NCBI GenBank assembly: GCA_018609825.1
Contig: JAHEOA010000129.1
Coordinates: forward strand, 1 to 15,975
Direction: 5' to 3'
Origin: Candidatus Bipolaricaulota bacterium
Lineage (GTDB): Bacteria > Bipolaricaulota > Bipolaricaulia > RBG-16-55-9
Length of the DNA: 15,975 bases
Positions 1 through 5,463 of this stretch are shown here, in pieces (position 1 is the stretch's first letter; each line of letters starts with the position of its first letter). The translations under genes were made by a program, and so were the position numbers. A model generated the notes under the pieces. That model was given only the letters and a program-made list of their open reading frames with translations. It was not told where the DNA came from and searched no databases.

Positions 1-762
1 AACGTCCGCATCACGAGCACGGCCTACGAGTCCGTGGACCAGCGCCGCTACGCGCTGATCGTCCAGCCATGGGCCAACGTGGACGACGTGTCCGAATTGG
101 TCGACCGCATTGGCAGCTCGAACCAGCGAAACGAGCGGATCGGTCTGACCACCCGCAGCGACATCGAGTTTGCCACGGATCGCCTGATCGAATCGACCGA
201 CACCTCCGTGGAGCCCGCTGAGTTGTACGGGCAATGGAACAGCATGCTTGACTTGGCCGGGGCGATCGGCGCGGGCAGCTGGTTGGCGGGGTCCTTTCCC
301 GAACCCGCCGGATCCTATTTGGAGATCATCACCAAGTCGAGCGGCACGCCCGTCCAGACGGTTTCCAACTTTGAGAATCTCGACCTGTCGCCGAGCGTCT
401 TCGTCTTCCAGAACGAACGGATCGAGTCGAACCCCGAGCGGATCGAGTCGTTCTACGCCGGCTACGAGGCCGCCACGACCGAACTGGCCAACACCGAGCG
501 GGGCCAGGCGGTCGACATCGCGCTCGACGCCGCGTTGCGGTTTTTCTTCCCCGTTCTCGACAAAGACGAGCTGCCGGACGGGTCCGAGGAATTCTTTGCC
601 AAGTACCTCATCCCGACGTATCCGGCGCCGCGGCCGCTCGCGGCCGAGGAGTACGGGCAAGTCGCCGAATGGTATGTCGACAAAGGCTACGTCAACGCGT
701 CCCCGTCGTTCGACGTGGCCGTCACGGAGGCGTTCAACGGGGTGCTGAGCCAGCAATCGTAA
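1..762 (+). CDS. ABC transporter substrate-binding protein, NMT1/SsuA type, 5' partial
   Basis: The reading frame is open from the first base of the window to TAA at 760-762, so the N-terminus, including any signal peptide, lies outside. The visible 253 residues have the look of the C-terminal part of a periplasmic or lipoprotein binding protein of the NMT1/THI5/SsuA superfamily: a lobe-closing segment (SGTPVQTVSNFENLDLSPS), then SVFVFQNERIESNPERIESF, a helix rich in Ala/Glu, and a C-terminal 'AEWYVDKGYVN' stretch typical of these proteins. A GTG at 34 is in frame but lies inside the protein and is unlikely to be the true start. The gene is followed after 72 bases by an ATPase and a permease of the same transporter class, which supports the call. 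The substrate (sulfonate, nitrate, taurine, pyrimidine or other) cannot be told from the sequence. Confidence 0.8.
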   Translation, partial: NVRITSTAYESVDQRRYALIVQPWANVDDVSELVDRIGSSNQRNERIGLTTRSDIEFATDRLIESTDTSVEPAELYGQWNSMLDLAGAIGAGSWLAGSFPEPAGSYLEIITKSSGTPVQTVSNFENLDLSPSVFVFQNERIESNPERIESFYAGYEAATTELANTERGQAVDIALDAALRFFFPVLDKDELPDGSEEFFAKYLIPTYPAPRPLAAEEYGQVAEWYVDKGYVNASPSFDVAVTEAFNGVLSQQS

Positions 763-834
763 CGACGCTGAGCGCCGGCAAACCGAACGCGCTGTCCGGG
801 GGTTGCCACGGGTTTGCGCCCCCCTTGAGGACTC

Positions 835-1572
835 ATGATCGAGGTCGATGACCTGCAGCTTGTCTACCCGCACCCCCGAAAGGGGGACGAGCAACACGTC
901 ATCGACGACCTCTCGCTCCACGTCGCCGACGGCGAGAGCCTGGCGATCATCGGCCCCTCGGGCTGCGGCAAGTCGAGCCTGCTCTATATTCTTTCCGGCC
1001 TCATCGCGCCCACCGACGGCGCGGTGCGCATCCAGGGCGAGCCGATCGCGAAGCCGCGCCCGGACGTGGCGCTCATTCTCCAACAGACGGGGCTGTTGCC
1101 CTGGAAGAGCGTCTGGGGCAACGCCGTGTTCGGCCTGAACCTCCGGGAGCAGGGCCGCCTCCGGCGCGTCAAGCGGGCGCTGCGCGAGCTGGGGCTCGAA
1201 GGGATGGAGAACCGCTACCCGGGCCAGCTCTCCGGCGGCGAGAAGAAGCGCGTCGGCCTGGCGCGCGCGCTGGCCCAGAACGCCGGCGTGCTGCTCATGG
1301 ACGAGCCGCTCGCCGCGCTCGACGCGCTCACCAAGGAGCGCACCCAGAACCTGATGCTGTCGCTGTGGCAGGCCCACGGCTTCACATCGTTGCTGGTCAC
1401 CCACGACATCGAGGAGGCCGTCTTCCTGGGCCAACGGGTCGCGGTGCTCGGGCCGCGGCCAACGAGGGTCGTGGACGTCATCGACAATCCCGACATGGGC
1501 ACGGAAGCCTACCGCCAGAGCGAGACGTTCTTCGAGACCGTCCGTGCGGTGCGAGGGGCACTCGACGTATGA
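835..1572 (+). CDS. ABC transporter ATP-binding protein (SsuB/TauB/NrtD-like)
   Basis: A 245-residue cytoplasmic ATPase subunit that would power the importer formed with the neighbouring binding protein and permease. All nucleotide-binding elements are visible: Walker A GPSGCGKS at residues 40-47, Q-loop around residues 83-84 (LILQQTGLLPW), ABC signature LSGGE at 132-136, Walker B VLLMDEP at 152-158 with D-loop AALD, and the H-loop histidine in LLVTHDIEEA. The QQTGLLPW form of the Q-loop region is typical of the nitrate/sulfonate/taurine branch. Start ATG 835 is preceded by a TTGAGG Shine-Dalgarno-like stretch at 825-830. The stop TGA (1570-1572) overlaps the ATG of the permease (1569-1571), indicating translational coupling. 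The length is normal for the family; the substrate is unknown. Confidence 0.93.
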   Translation: MIEVDDLQLVYPHPRKGDEQHVIDDLSLHVADGESLAIIGPSGCGKSSLLYILSGLIAPTDGAVRIQGEPIAKPRPDVALILQQTGLLPWKSVWGNAVFGLNLREQGRLRRVKRALRELGLEGMENRYPGQLSGGEKKRVGLARALAQNAGVLLMDEPLAALDALTKERTQNLMLSLWQAHGFTSLLVTHDIEEAVFLGQRVAVLGPRPTRVVDVIDNPDMGTEAYRQSETFFETVRAVRGALDV

Positions 1573-2345
1573 GGCGCCAGACGCTCGACTACGGGCTGTC
1601 CATCCTGATCCTATTGGGAATCTGGCAGCTGGCCAGTTGGGGGGTCTCGCTGGCCTTGCCGCCGCTGCAGGCCCGGGTGCTGCCCGGCCCCGTCCAGGCC
1701 ATTGGCGTGTTCCGGAACCACTGGCAGGACATCGGCCTCCACTTTGTGGGGACCGGCTATCGATTGCTGTCGGCGCTGGGGATCTCCATCCTGACCGCCG
1801 TGCCGCTGGGGCTGGTCATCGGCTACGAGCGCTGGGCCCGGCGATGGCTGACGCCGCTGGTCTACGTCGCCTACCCCATCCCCAAGGTCGTCTTCTGGCC
1901 CATCATTTTTATGCTCTTGGGCCCCACAGCGCTGATCTCCAAGGTCGTCTTCATCGTGCTGGTGATCTTCTTCCAGTTGCTCGTGTCGGTGCGGGACGCG
2001 GCCGCCAATCTGCCCAGGGACTACATCCTGAGCGCCCTGGCCGCGGGGGTCAACCGACGCGGCATCTATTGGCACGTCGTGCTGCCGGGGGCGCTGCCGG
2101 CCGTCTTTAGTGGGCTGCGCATCAGCCTCGGGTTGGGCATCTTTGCCGTCTATCTCGCCGAGACGGTCGTGGGCGGGGGCAACTCCCCGTTTGCCGGCCT
2201 CGGCTTCTACATCAACAACGCCTTCGTTATCTACAACTTCGAGAAGGTCTTCGCCGGCATTCTGGCCATCACGCTGCTCGGCTTGGCGCTCTATCTCATC
2301 GTTGAGGGGCTCGAACACTGGCTCTGCCACTGGAAGAATCTCTAG
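1569..2345 (+). CDS. ABC transporter permease (SsuC/TauC-like)
   Basis: A 258-residue inner-membrane permease with the BPD_transp_1 fold. Hydrophobic segments are visible near the N-terminus (LSILILLGIWQLASWGV), in the middle (ISILTAVPLGLVIGY and VVFIVLVIFFQLLVSV) and at the C-terminus (ILAITLLGLALYLIVEGL). The cytoplasmic coupling loop (EAA-like motif) reads ALAAGVNRRGIYWHVVLPGALP, with the conserved Gly and the LP pair that docks into the ATPase. The start ATG overlaps the ATPase stop as ATGA; the same frame stays open upstream inside the ATPase gene but those codons are a shadow. With the two upstream genes it completes an SsuABC-type importer. The last residues before TAG (2343-2345) form a short charged tail. 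Confidence 0.92.
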   Translation: MRRQTLDYGLSILILLGIWQLASWGVSLALPPLQARVLPGPVQAIGVFRNHWQDIGLHFVGTGYRLLSALGISILTAVPLGLVIGYERWARRWLTPLVYVAYPIPKVVFWPIIFMLLGPTALISKVVFIVLVIFFQLLVSVRDAAANLPRDYILSALAAGVNRRGIYWHVVLPGALPAVFSGLRISLGLGIFAVYLAETVVGGGNSPFAGLGFYINNAFVIYNFEKVFAGILAITLLGLALYLIVEGLEHWLCHWKNL

Positions 2346-2444
2346 CAGATGCCGCCGACCCGCAATTCCAGCGCGCCCGCGCCCACGCACGTCATTGACC
2401 CGGCGATGGCCCCACGGATAGGCTCACGCGGGAGCTGACGGACC

Positions 2445-3278
2445 ATGAAGCCAACCCGGATCGTCGCCGTCGTGCACCGCGGCCGAGCCGACGCGCCCGA
2501 GGCCGTCGAGACGCTGCGCCAGTGGTGCGCCCGCCACGACGTGGAGCTGTCGATGCTGAGCCTGGGCGACGAGCTATTGCCCCTCGTCCCGGATGAGGGG
2601 ACGCTGGCCCTGTCGATGGGCGGGGACGGCACGTTCCTGCACACGGCCGAACTCGTGGCCGCGCACGGGACCCCGATCTTGGGGATCAACCTGGGCAGCC
2701 TCGGCTTCCTCACCCAGACGGGGACGGCGTCGATCGAGCAGGCCCTCGATCAGGTCTGGAACTCGCAGATCGCCATCGAACCCCGGCTGCGCCTGCAAGC
2801 CACCGTGCGCGCCGAGGCGAGGAGCGCGCTCAACGACGTCGTCATCTCCCGCCCCGACGTCGACACCACGACCTCGATCGACCTCTATCGCGATTCCGAT
2901 ACGTTCGTGGGGCGCTACCCGGGCGACGGGCTGATCTTGAGCACGCCCTCGGGCACCACGGCCTACAGCCTCGCCTGCGGCGGGCCGATCGTCGATCCGA
3001 CGCTGGACTGCGTCACCGTCACGCCGCTGAACGCCCATCGGATCTCGCTACGGCCGCTCGTGCTGCCGCCCAAGGTCGAGCTCACGGCCGAGCTCCATCG
3101 CCCGAGCTGGCTCGTCCTCGACGGCGAGAAGCAGGTCAAGCTGGAGGCCGGCGAGTCCGTGCGGGTCCGTCGAGCCACGGAAGACACCCGCATGATCGTC
3201 CTCGAGGATCGGCTCGGCTTTTTCGATCTGCTGTCGAAGAAGCTCGGCTGGAGTTGGGGGTATCCGGGCGTCCCCTAG
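2445..3278 (+). CDS. nadK: NAD kinase (ATP-NAD kinase)
   Basis: A 277-residue enzyme that phosphorylates NAD to NADP in the cytoplasm. The diagnostic GGDGT motif is at residues 59-63 (SMGGDGTFLHTA), followed by the NLGSLGFLT segment at 82-90. The LNDVVISR stretch around 129-136 corresponds to the NAD-contacting 'NE/D' motif (Asp here where many family members have Glu). The second glycine-rich motif (GDGLILSTPSGTTAY) and the following GGPIV complete the fold. Length is normal. ATG 2445 is preceded by GGGAG at 2430-2434, a usable Shine-Dalgarno. It lies 99 bases after the ABC permease on the same strand and could be cotranscribed or have its own start; no clear promoter is seen in the gap. Confidence 0.95.
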   Translation: MKPTRIVAVVHRGRADAPEAVETLRQWCARHDVELSMLSLGDELLPLVPDEGTLALSMGGDGTFLHTAELVAAHGTPILGINLGSLGFLTQTGTASIEQALDQVWNSQIAIEPRLRLQATVRAEARSALNDVVISRPDVDTTTSIDLYRDSDTFVGRYPGDGLILSTPSGTTAYSLACGGPIVDPTLDCVTVTPLNAHRISLRPLVLPPKVELTAELHRPSWLVLDGEKQVKLEAGESVRVRRATEDTRMIVLEDRLGFFDLLSKKLGWSWGYPGVP

Positions 3279-3335
3279 CATGCCCGCGGCAAACCCGACC
3301 CAGGGGCGACTCACCCTCGGCGTGACGCCCAATAC

Positions 3336-3364
3336 TTGATTTGACTGATGGTCTCCATTATAAT
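3336..3364 (+). promoter_or_regulatory. Sigma-70-type promoter for the c-di-GMP riboswitch locus
   Basis: TTGATT (-35, 3336-3341) and a perfect TATAAT (-10, 3359-3364) are separated by exactly 17 bases, in a locally AT-rich patch of an otherwise GC-rich region. Transcription would start near 3371, about 27 bases before the first aptamer. This is the strongest promoter-like sequence in the window. TTGACT at 3341 would give only a 12-base spacer and is not the better -35. Confidence 0.8.
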
Positions 3365-3373
3365 GATACCTAG

Positions 3374-3394
3374 CTCACTCATAAGGAGTGTGAG
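3374..3394 (+). promoter_or_regulatory. Inverted repeat at the predicted transcription start
   Basis: CTCAC (3374-3378) and GTGAG (3390-3394) form an inverted repeat with 11 bases between, and a longer imperfect pairing (CTCACTC against GAGTGTGAG) is possible. It sits at or just after the expected transcription start. It could be a DNA operator, for example for the ribbon-helix-helix regulator encoded at 4874, or a 5' hairpin in the mRNA ahead of the aptamer. The sequence alone does not decide. Confidence 0.35.
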
Positions 3395-3397
3395 ACT

Positions 3398-3483
3398 CGG
3401 TTCCGAAAGGGTAAACCGTCTGAAAGGGCGGGACACAAAGCCACGGGCCCTGACAGAAACCGCTGAGGGCAGCCGGGCCACCG
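3398..3483 (+). promoter_or_regulatory. Cyclic di-GMP-I riboswitch (GEMM-I), aptamer 1
   Basis: The RNA shows the GEMM-I elements in order. There is a closing helix CGGT (3398-3401) with ACCG (3480-3483), and GGGTAAACC at 3409-3417. Next is a P2 helix CCGTC (3416-3420) with GGCGG (3427-3431) capped by a GAAA tetraloop (3422-3425), then GGGACACAAAGCCACGGGCC (3430-3449). A variable P3 arm leads to GGCAGCCGGGCCACCG (3468-3483). The base before TAAACC, which corresponds to the ligand-pairing G20 of the family, is G. That favours c-di-GMP over the cGAMP variant, which has A there. The closing helix ends 6 bases before the start codon at 3490, so control is probably at translation initiation. No U-tract terminator is seen. 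Confidence 0.93.
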
Positions 3484-3489
3484 AAAACC

Positions 3490-4020
3490 ATGAATCATCA
3501 ATGGACGCTCCGCGGGCTCATCGTCGCATTCGTCGCGCTCACGGTCGCCAGCCTGCCGCTGATGGCCGACGACTCGGCCACCGTCAAGGTGGGCTGGACG
3601 GTCGAGAGCACGCAGACGCTGCGGATCGCGGGCTCGGACGGGCCCGGCGATCGGCAAGTGGCTTCGACGTTCGTCATGCCCGCCCCGAGCGAGGCCGACC
3701 TGGCCCGCGGGCACATGGACCGTCCGGACGCGCTGCGGCTGGAGGCGCGCAGCAACACCGATTGGGTGGTCACCGCCCGCAGCGAGCGCGCGACGATGGG
3801 CACGAGCCACGACGGGGCCTACACGAAACCGATTCGCGATCTGCAGGTGCGCGCCGACGGCGGTTCGTACATGCCGTTGAGCCGAGAGCGGACGATCATC
3901 GCCCGCGGCACGGCCGGCGACGAGACGGTCGGCGTGGACTACCGCGTGAACGTCGACCCCGCGGAATACCGGCCGGGCGACTACCGGGCGACGGTGATCT
4001 ACACCATCTCGACCCCGTGA
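3490..4020 (+). CDS. Secreted beta-rich protein under c-di-GMP riboswitch control
   Basis: A 176-residue protein whose specific function I do not recognise. It begins with a clear signal peptide (MNHQWTLRG, then IVAFVALTVASLPLMA, probable cleavage before DDS), so it is exported. The mature part is made of short alternating beta-type stretches without cysteines. It contains LRLEARSNTDWVVTARSE near residues 82-99 and ends in VDYRVNVDPAEYRPGDYRATV followed by IYTIS, which resembles repetitive surface, pilus-coat or WxL-like beta-sandwich proteins. The same two landmarks (SNTxW and GDYxxxVxxT) recur in the gene at 4350, suggesting paralogues. ATG 3490 is chosen because it gives the complete signal peptide. 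It has no Shine-Dalgarno at normal distance; the nearest purine run (GAGGG, 3465-3469) lies inside the aptamer. GEMM-I riboswitches commonly control motility, pili and matrix proteins, which suits an extracellular product. Confidence 0.85.
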   Translation: MNHQWTLRGLIVAFVALTVASLPLMADDSATVKVGWTVESTQTLRIAGSDGPGDRQVASTFVMPAPSEADLARGHMDRPDALRLEARSNTDWVVTARSERATMGTSHDGAYTKPIRDLQVRADGGSYMPLSRERTIIARGTAGDETVGVDYRVNVDPAEYRPGDYRATVIYTISTP

Positions 4021-4051
4021 GACCATGAGATATCGTCAAGTCGTCGCACAG

Positions 4052-4114
4052 CGGTCGATCGAGACCGGAAACCGCGGAGACCGGCGTCAAGCTTCCGCCC
4101 CCGATGGGCGGAAG
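4052..4114 (+). other. Structured segment of the 4021-4349 leader with perfect 9-bp hairpin
   Basis: CTTCCGCCC (4092-4100) and GGGCGGAAG (4106-4114) form a perfect 9-bp stem with a 5-base loop. Upstream are CGGTC...GACCG (a 5-bp hairpin) and two copies of GAGACCGG. The hairpin is not followed by a T-run, so it is not a standard intrinsic terminator. Pieces around it (GGAAACCG, CGGCGTCAAGC, then CAGCAGGGCACC at 4131-4142) distantly recall GEMM-I segments in the right order, so this may be a decayed or divergent aptamer. That reading is weak. Confidence 0.4.
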
Positions 4115-4147
4115 ACGAACGCAAACTCTTCAGCAGGGCACCTACAA

Positions 4148-4296
4148 GGGCAAACCCGTGGCAACACGGGGGCGCAAAGCTGCAGACCTTTCGGCGAAAC
4201 CGACAACGGCCAACCCAGCGAAAACTGGGGGCGCAAAGTCACGGGCCCGACCAAGTTCCCCTTCGGGAAGGTTGAGGGCAGCCGGACTGCCGAAGG
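4148..4296 (+). promoter_or_regulatory. Cyclic di-GMP-I riboswitch (GEMM-I), aptamer 2 with duplicated half-aptamer
   Basis: The 3' unit is a full GEMM-I aptamer. Its closing helix is CTTTCGGC (4188-4195) with GCCGAAGG (4289-4296). Then come GGCCAACCC (4208-4216), a P2 stem with a GAAA-containing loop, GGGGGCGCAAAGTCACGGGCC (4227-4247), a P3 arm capped by CTTCGG, and GGGCAGCCGGACTGCC (4276-4291). Immediately 5' is a second copy of the first half only: GGGCAAACCC (4148-4157), stem GTG/CAC with a GCAA tetraloop (4161-4164), and GGGGGCGCAAAGC (4168-4180). It lacks a recognisable P3 and 3' half before the next unit begins. The ligand-contacting G before CAAACC or CCAACC is kept in both, consistent with c-di-GMP. 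No separate promoter is evident in 4021-4147, so readthrough from the 3336 promoter is the simplest source of this RNA. Confidence 0.88.
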
Positions 4297-4299
4297 TCG

Positions 4300-4341
4300 C
4301 CTAAAGGTGGCTGGGCCGCTAGGTGCACCATCTTTAGGAGG
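4300..4341 (+). promoter_or_regulatory. Shine-Dalgarno-sequestering hairpin, likely expression platform of riboswitch 2
   Basis: CCTAAAGGTGG (4300-4310) pairs with CCATCTTTAGG (4328-4338) over 11 bp with one G-U. The 3' arm takes in the AGG of the Shine-Dalgarno AGGAGG (4336-4341) of the gene at 4350. An alternative smaller stem, GCACC (4325-4329) with GGTGC (4340-4344), also covers part of it. CAGCC inside the aptamer (4279-4283) can pair with GGCTG (4309-4313), which offers a possible route for aptamer folding and hairpin formation to compete. Whether ligand opens or closes the site cannot be told. Confidence 0.65.
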
Positions 4342-4349
4342 TGCCTCAA

Positions 4350-4787
4350 GTGAAGAGGATTTACTTAGTCAGCGCGCTGTTGGTCGCCGGATTGGTGTTG
4401 GTCGCGTCGGTCAGTTTCGCCGACAAGGACGAATCGTCCGAGGTCGTCTTCAGCGTCGGCCAGTATCTCGACCTGACGATCACCGAGGGCGAGGTCGTCG
4501 ACTTCGGCGAACTCGACCCGACGCAGCCGAGCGCGAGTGTCACCAACGGCTCGACGCTCGCGGTCGAGAGCAACACCCAATGGAGCATCGGGGTCAGCAA
4601 GGCCGTCACGGAAAGCCCCGCCAACGTCCCGGGCAGCCTGACGGATCGACTCGACGTCAACGTCGCACCGCCCCAGGGCGCGCGCGACAAGGACGGCATC
4701 AAGGTCGACTACGCCTTGAACGAGATCGACACGCTGCCCGCCGGTGACTACGCGATGGAGGTCACCTTCACCGCGAGCACGCGCTAA
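4350..4787 (+). CDS. Second secreted beta-rich protein, apparent paralogue of the 3490 gene
   Basis: A 145-residue exported protein of unknown exact function. It starts VKRIYLVSALLVAGLVLVA and continues to a probable signal-peptide cleavage after SFA, before DKDESSE. The mature chain is acidic, cysteine-free and rich in beta-type alternation. It carries LAVESNTQWSIGVSKA and ends IKVDYALNEIDTLPAGDYAM then EVTFTASTR. These match by position and pattern the SNTDWVV and RPGDYRATVIYT segments of the upstream protein. GTG 4350 is preferred over the in-frame GTG at 4341 because AGGAGG (4336-4341) lies 8 bases before it and the signal peptide then begins with a basic KR pair. It is preceded by the second c-di-GMP riboswitch and the Shine-Dalgarno hairpin, and followed by a strong hairpin at 4796. 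A structural role in an extracellular matrix, pilus or surface layer is an inference from the riboswitch and fold pattern. Confidence 0.85.
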   Translation: MKRIYLVSALLVAGLVLVASVSFADKDESSEVVFSVGQYLDLTITEGEVVDFGELDPTQPSASVTNGSTLAVESNTQWSIGVSKAVTESPANVPGSLTDRLDVNVAPPQGARDKDGIKVDYALNEIDTLPAGDYAMEVTFTASTR

Positions 4788-4795
4788 AGGACTTC

Positions 4796-4826
4796 CGAAG
4801 GGGGCCGCACGCCACGGCCCCCTTCG
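4796..4826 (+). terminator. Perfect 12-bp hairpin after the riboswitch-controlled genes
   Basis: CGAAGGGGGCCG (4796-4807) and CGGCCCCCTTCG (4815-4826) form an uninterrupted 12-bp stem with a 7-base loop, starting 8 bases after the stop codon. No T-run follows (ATCATCC), so it may be a U-tract-less terminator, a 3'-end stabiliser or a processing site separating the two secreted-protein genes from the regulator gene at 4874. Confidence 0.6.
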
Positions 4827-4873
4827 ATCATCCCGCGACAGCCCATGATCAATCCCACGCGCCGGAGGCTACC

Positions 4874-5188
4874 ATGCAGGTGACGATCTACTACCACGAA
4901 GACGATCAATACATTCTGGATCAGGTCGACGATCTGGCCCATCGAGAGCGCAAGAGCCGCAGCGCCGCCATCCTGAGCATCTTGGAGCGCTACTTTGAGG
5001 GCGAGAAGCGCCTGGGCGAGATCCTCGTCGACATGGGCAAGCTGACCCCGGACCAGGTGGAGGAGGTCCTGCAGCGCCAGGAGCAGGAGGAACGGACCCG
5101 CCGCCTCGGCGAGCTCCTGGTCGCCGCCGAGCTGGTCGAGCCGAAGGACCTGCAACGCGCCCTCGCGGTGCAGCAAGACCGCGGCTGA
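4874..5188 (+). CDS. Ribbon-helix-helix / MshEN fusion: candidate c-di-GMP-responsive DNA-binding regulator
   Basis: A 104-residue soluble protein with two parts. Residues 1-42 look like a ribbon-helix-helix DNA-binding domain: a short strand (MQVTIYY), a helix ([13 protein letters not shown]), the basic turn KSRSAA and a second helix ([10 protein letters not shown]). Residues 46-69 and 77-100 are two 24-residue repeats of the MshEN / T2SSE N-terminal type. Both show RLGE at the start, Leu at repeat position 6 and Gln at position 24; the hydrophobic positions 12, 17 and 21 are filled. In the known MshEN domains of type IV pilus and type II secretion ATPases this repeat pair binds c-di-GMP. 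Repeat 1 keeps the central Gly (G55); repeat 2 has Glu there (E86). The two are joined by a 7-residue charged linker. GGAGG at 4864-4868 supports ATG 4874. Its place directly after two c-di-GMP riboswitch genes makes a c-di-GMP-sensing regulator likely but unproven; c-di-GMP could instead be lost and the repeats serve only for protein contact. Confidence 0.85.
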   Translation: MQVTIYYHEDDQYILDQVDDLAHRERKSRSAAILSILERYFEGEKRLGEILVDMGKLTPDQVEEVLQRQEQEERTRRLGELLVAAELVEPKDLQRALAVQQDRG

Positions 5189-5246
5189 CGCTCGCGTCTT
5201 TCCCGGGGTCGACGGCCGAACGTCCGTGGGCCCTCCATCCATTGGT

Positions 5247-5275
5247 TCGGGTTGCGTTCCGCATCCTCAACCCGA
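5247..5275 (+). terminator. Possible weak hairpin between the regulator and infA
   Basis: TCGGGTTG (5247-5254) and CAACCCGA (5268-5275) give an 8-bp stem with a 13-base loop, about 60 bases after the RHH-MshEN stop. There is no T-run. It could end the upstream transcript, but the large loop makes this uncertain. Confidence 0.25.
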
Positions 5276-5307
5276 GTCCGACCGATCGCCAGCCTGCATG
5301 CCCTCCG

Positions 5308-5336
5308 TTGATCCGCCAGACAGCGGGTGCTACCAT
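5308..5336 (+). promoter_or_regulatory. Extended -10 promoter for infA
   Basis: TTGATC (5308-5313), 17-base spacer, TACCAT (5331-5336), with TGC directly before the -10 forming an extended -10 (TGn). It would give a leader of about 120 bases before the GTG start of infA. The match is moderate at each hexamer but spacing and TGn element agree with the other promoters in this window. Confidence 0.5.
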
Positions 5337-5463
5337 TTCCGCACCCTTCCGGCGAACGGCCTGCCGATCGATGGCCCCGGTTGGCCCTCGTTCCCGCGGA
5401 GGCGATGACGTTCAGATTGGCCCTGACGATGGCCGCTTGGCGTCCAGAGGAGGTGAGACCGAC

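Noticed and set aside
3341..3364. TTGACT at 3341-3346 as the -35 of the locus promoter
   Set aside because: Spacer to TATAAT is only 12 bases; TTGATT at 3336 gives 17.
3348..4028. A 226-codon frame running through riboswitch 1 and the first secreted-protein gene
   Set aside because: It crosses the conserved aptamer and its product is Arg/Gly-rich without signal peptide; the 3490 frame has a clear signal peptide.
3398..4296. Reading the GEMM units as 3',3'-cGAMP riboswitches
   Set aside because: The position that is A in the cGAMP-selective variant is G in all copies here, as in c-di-GMP sensors. Numbering was inferred by motif alignment.
4025..4747. A 240-codon frame through riboswitch 2 and the second secreted-protein gene
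   Set aside because: It overlaps the structured leader and the supported frame at 4350, which has a signal peptide and a good ribosome site.
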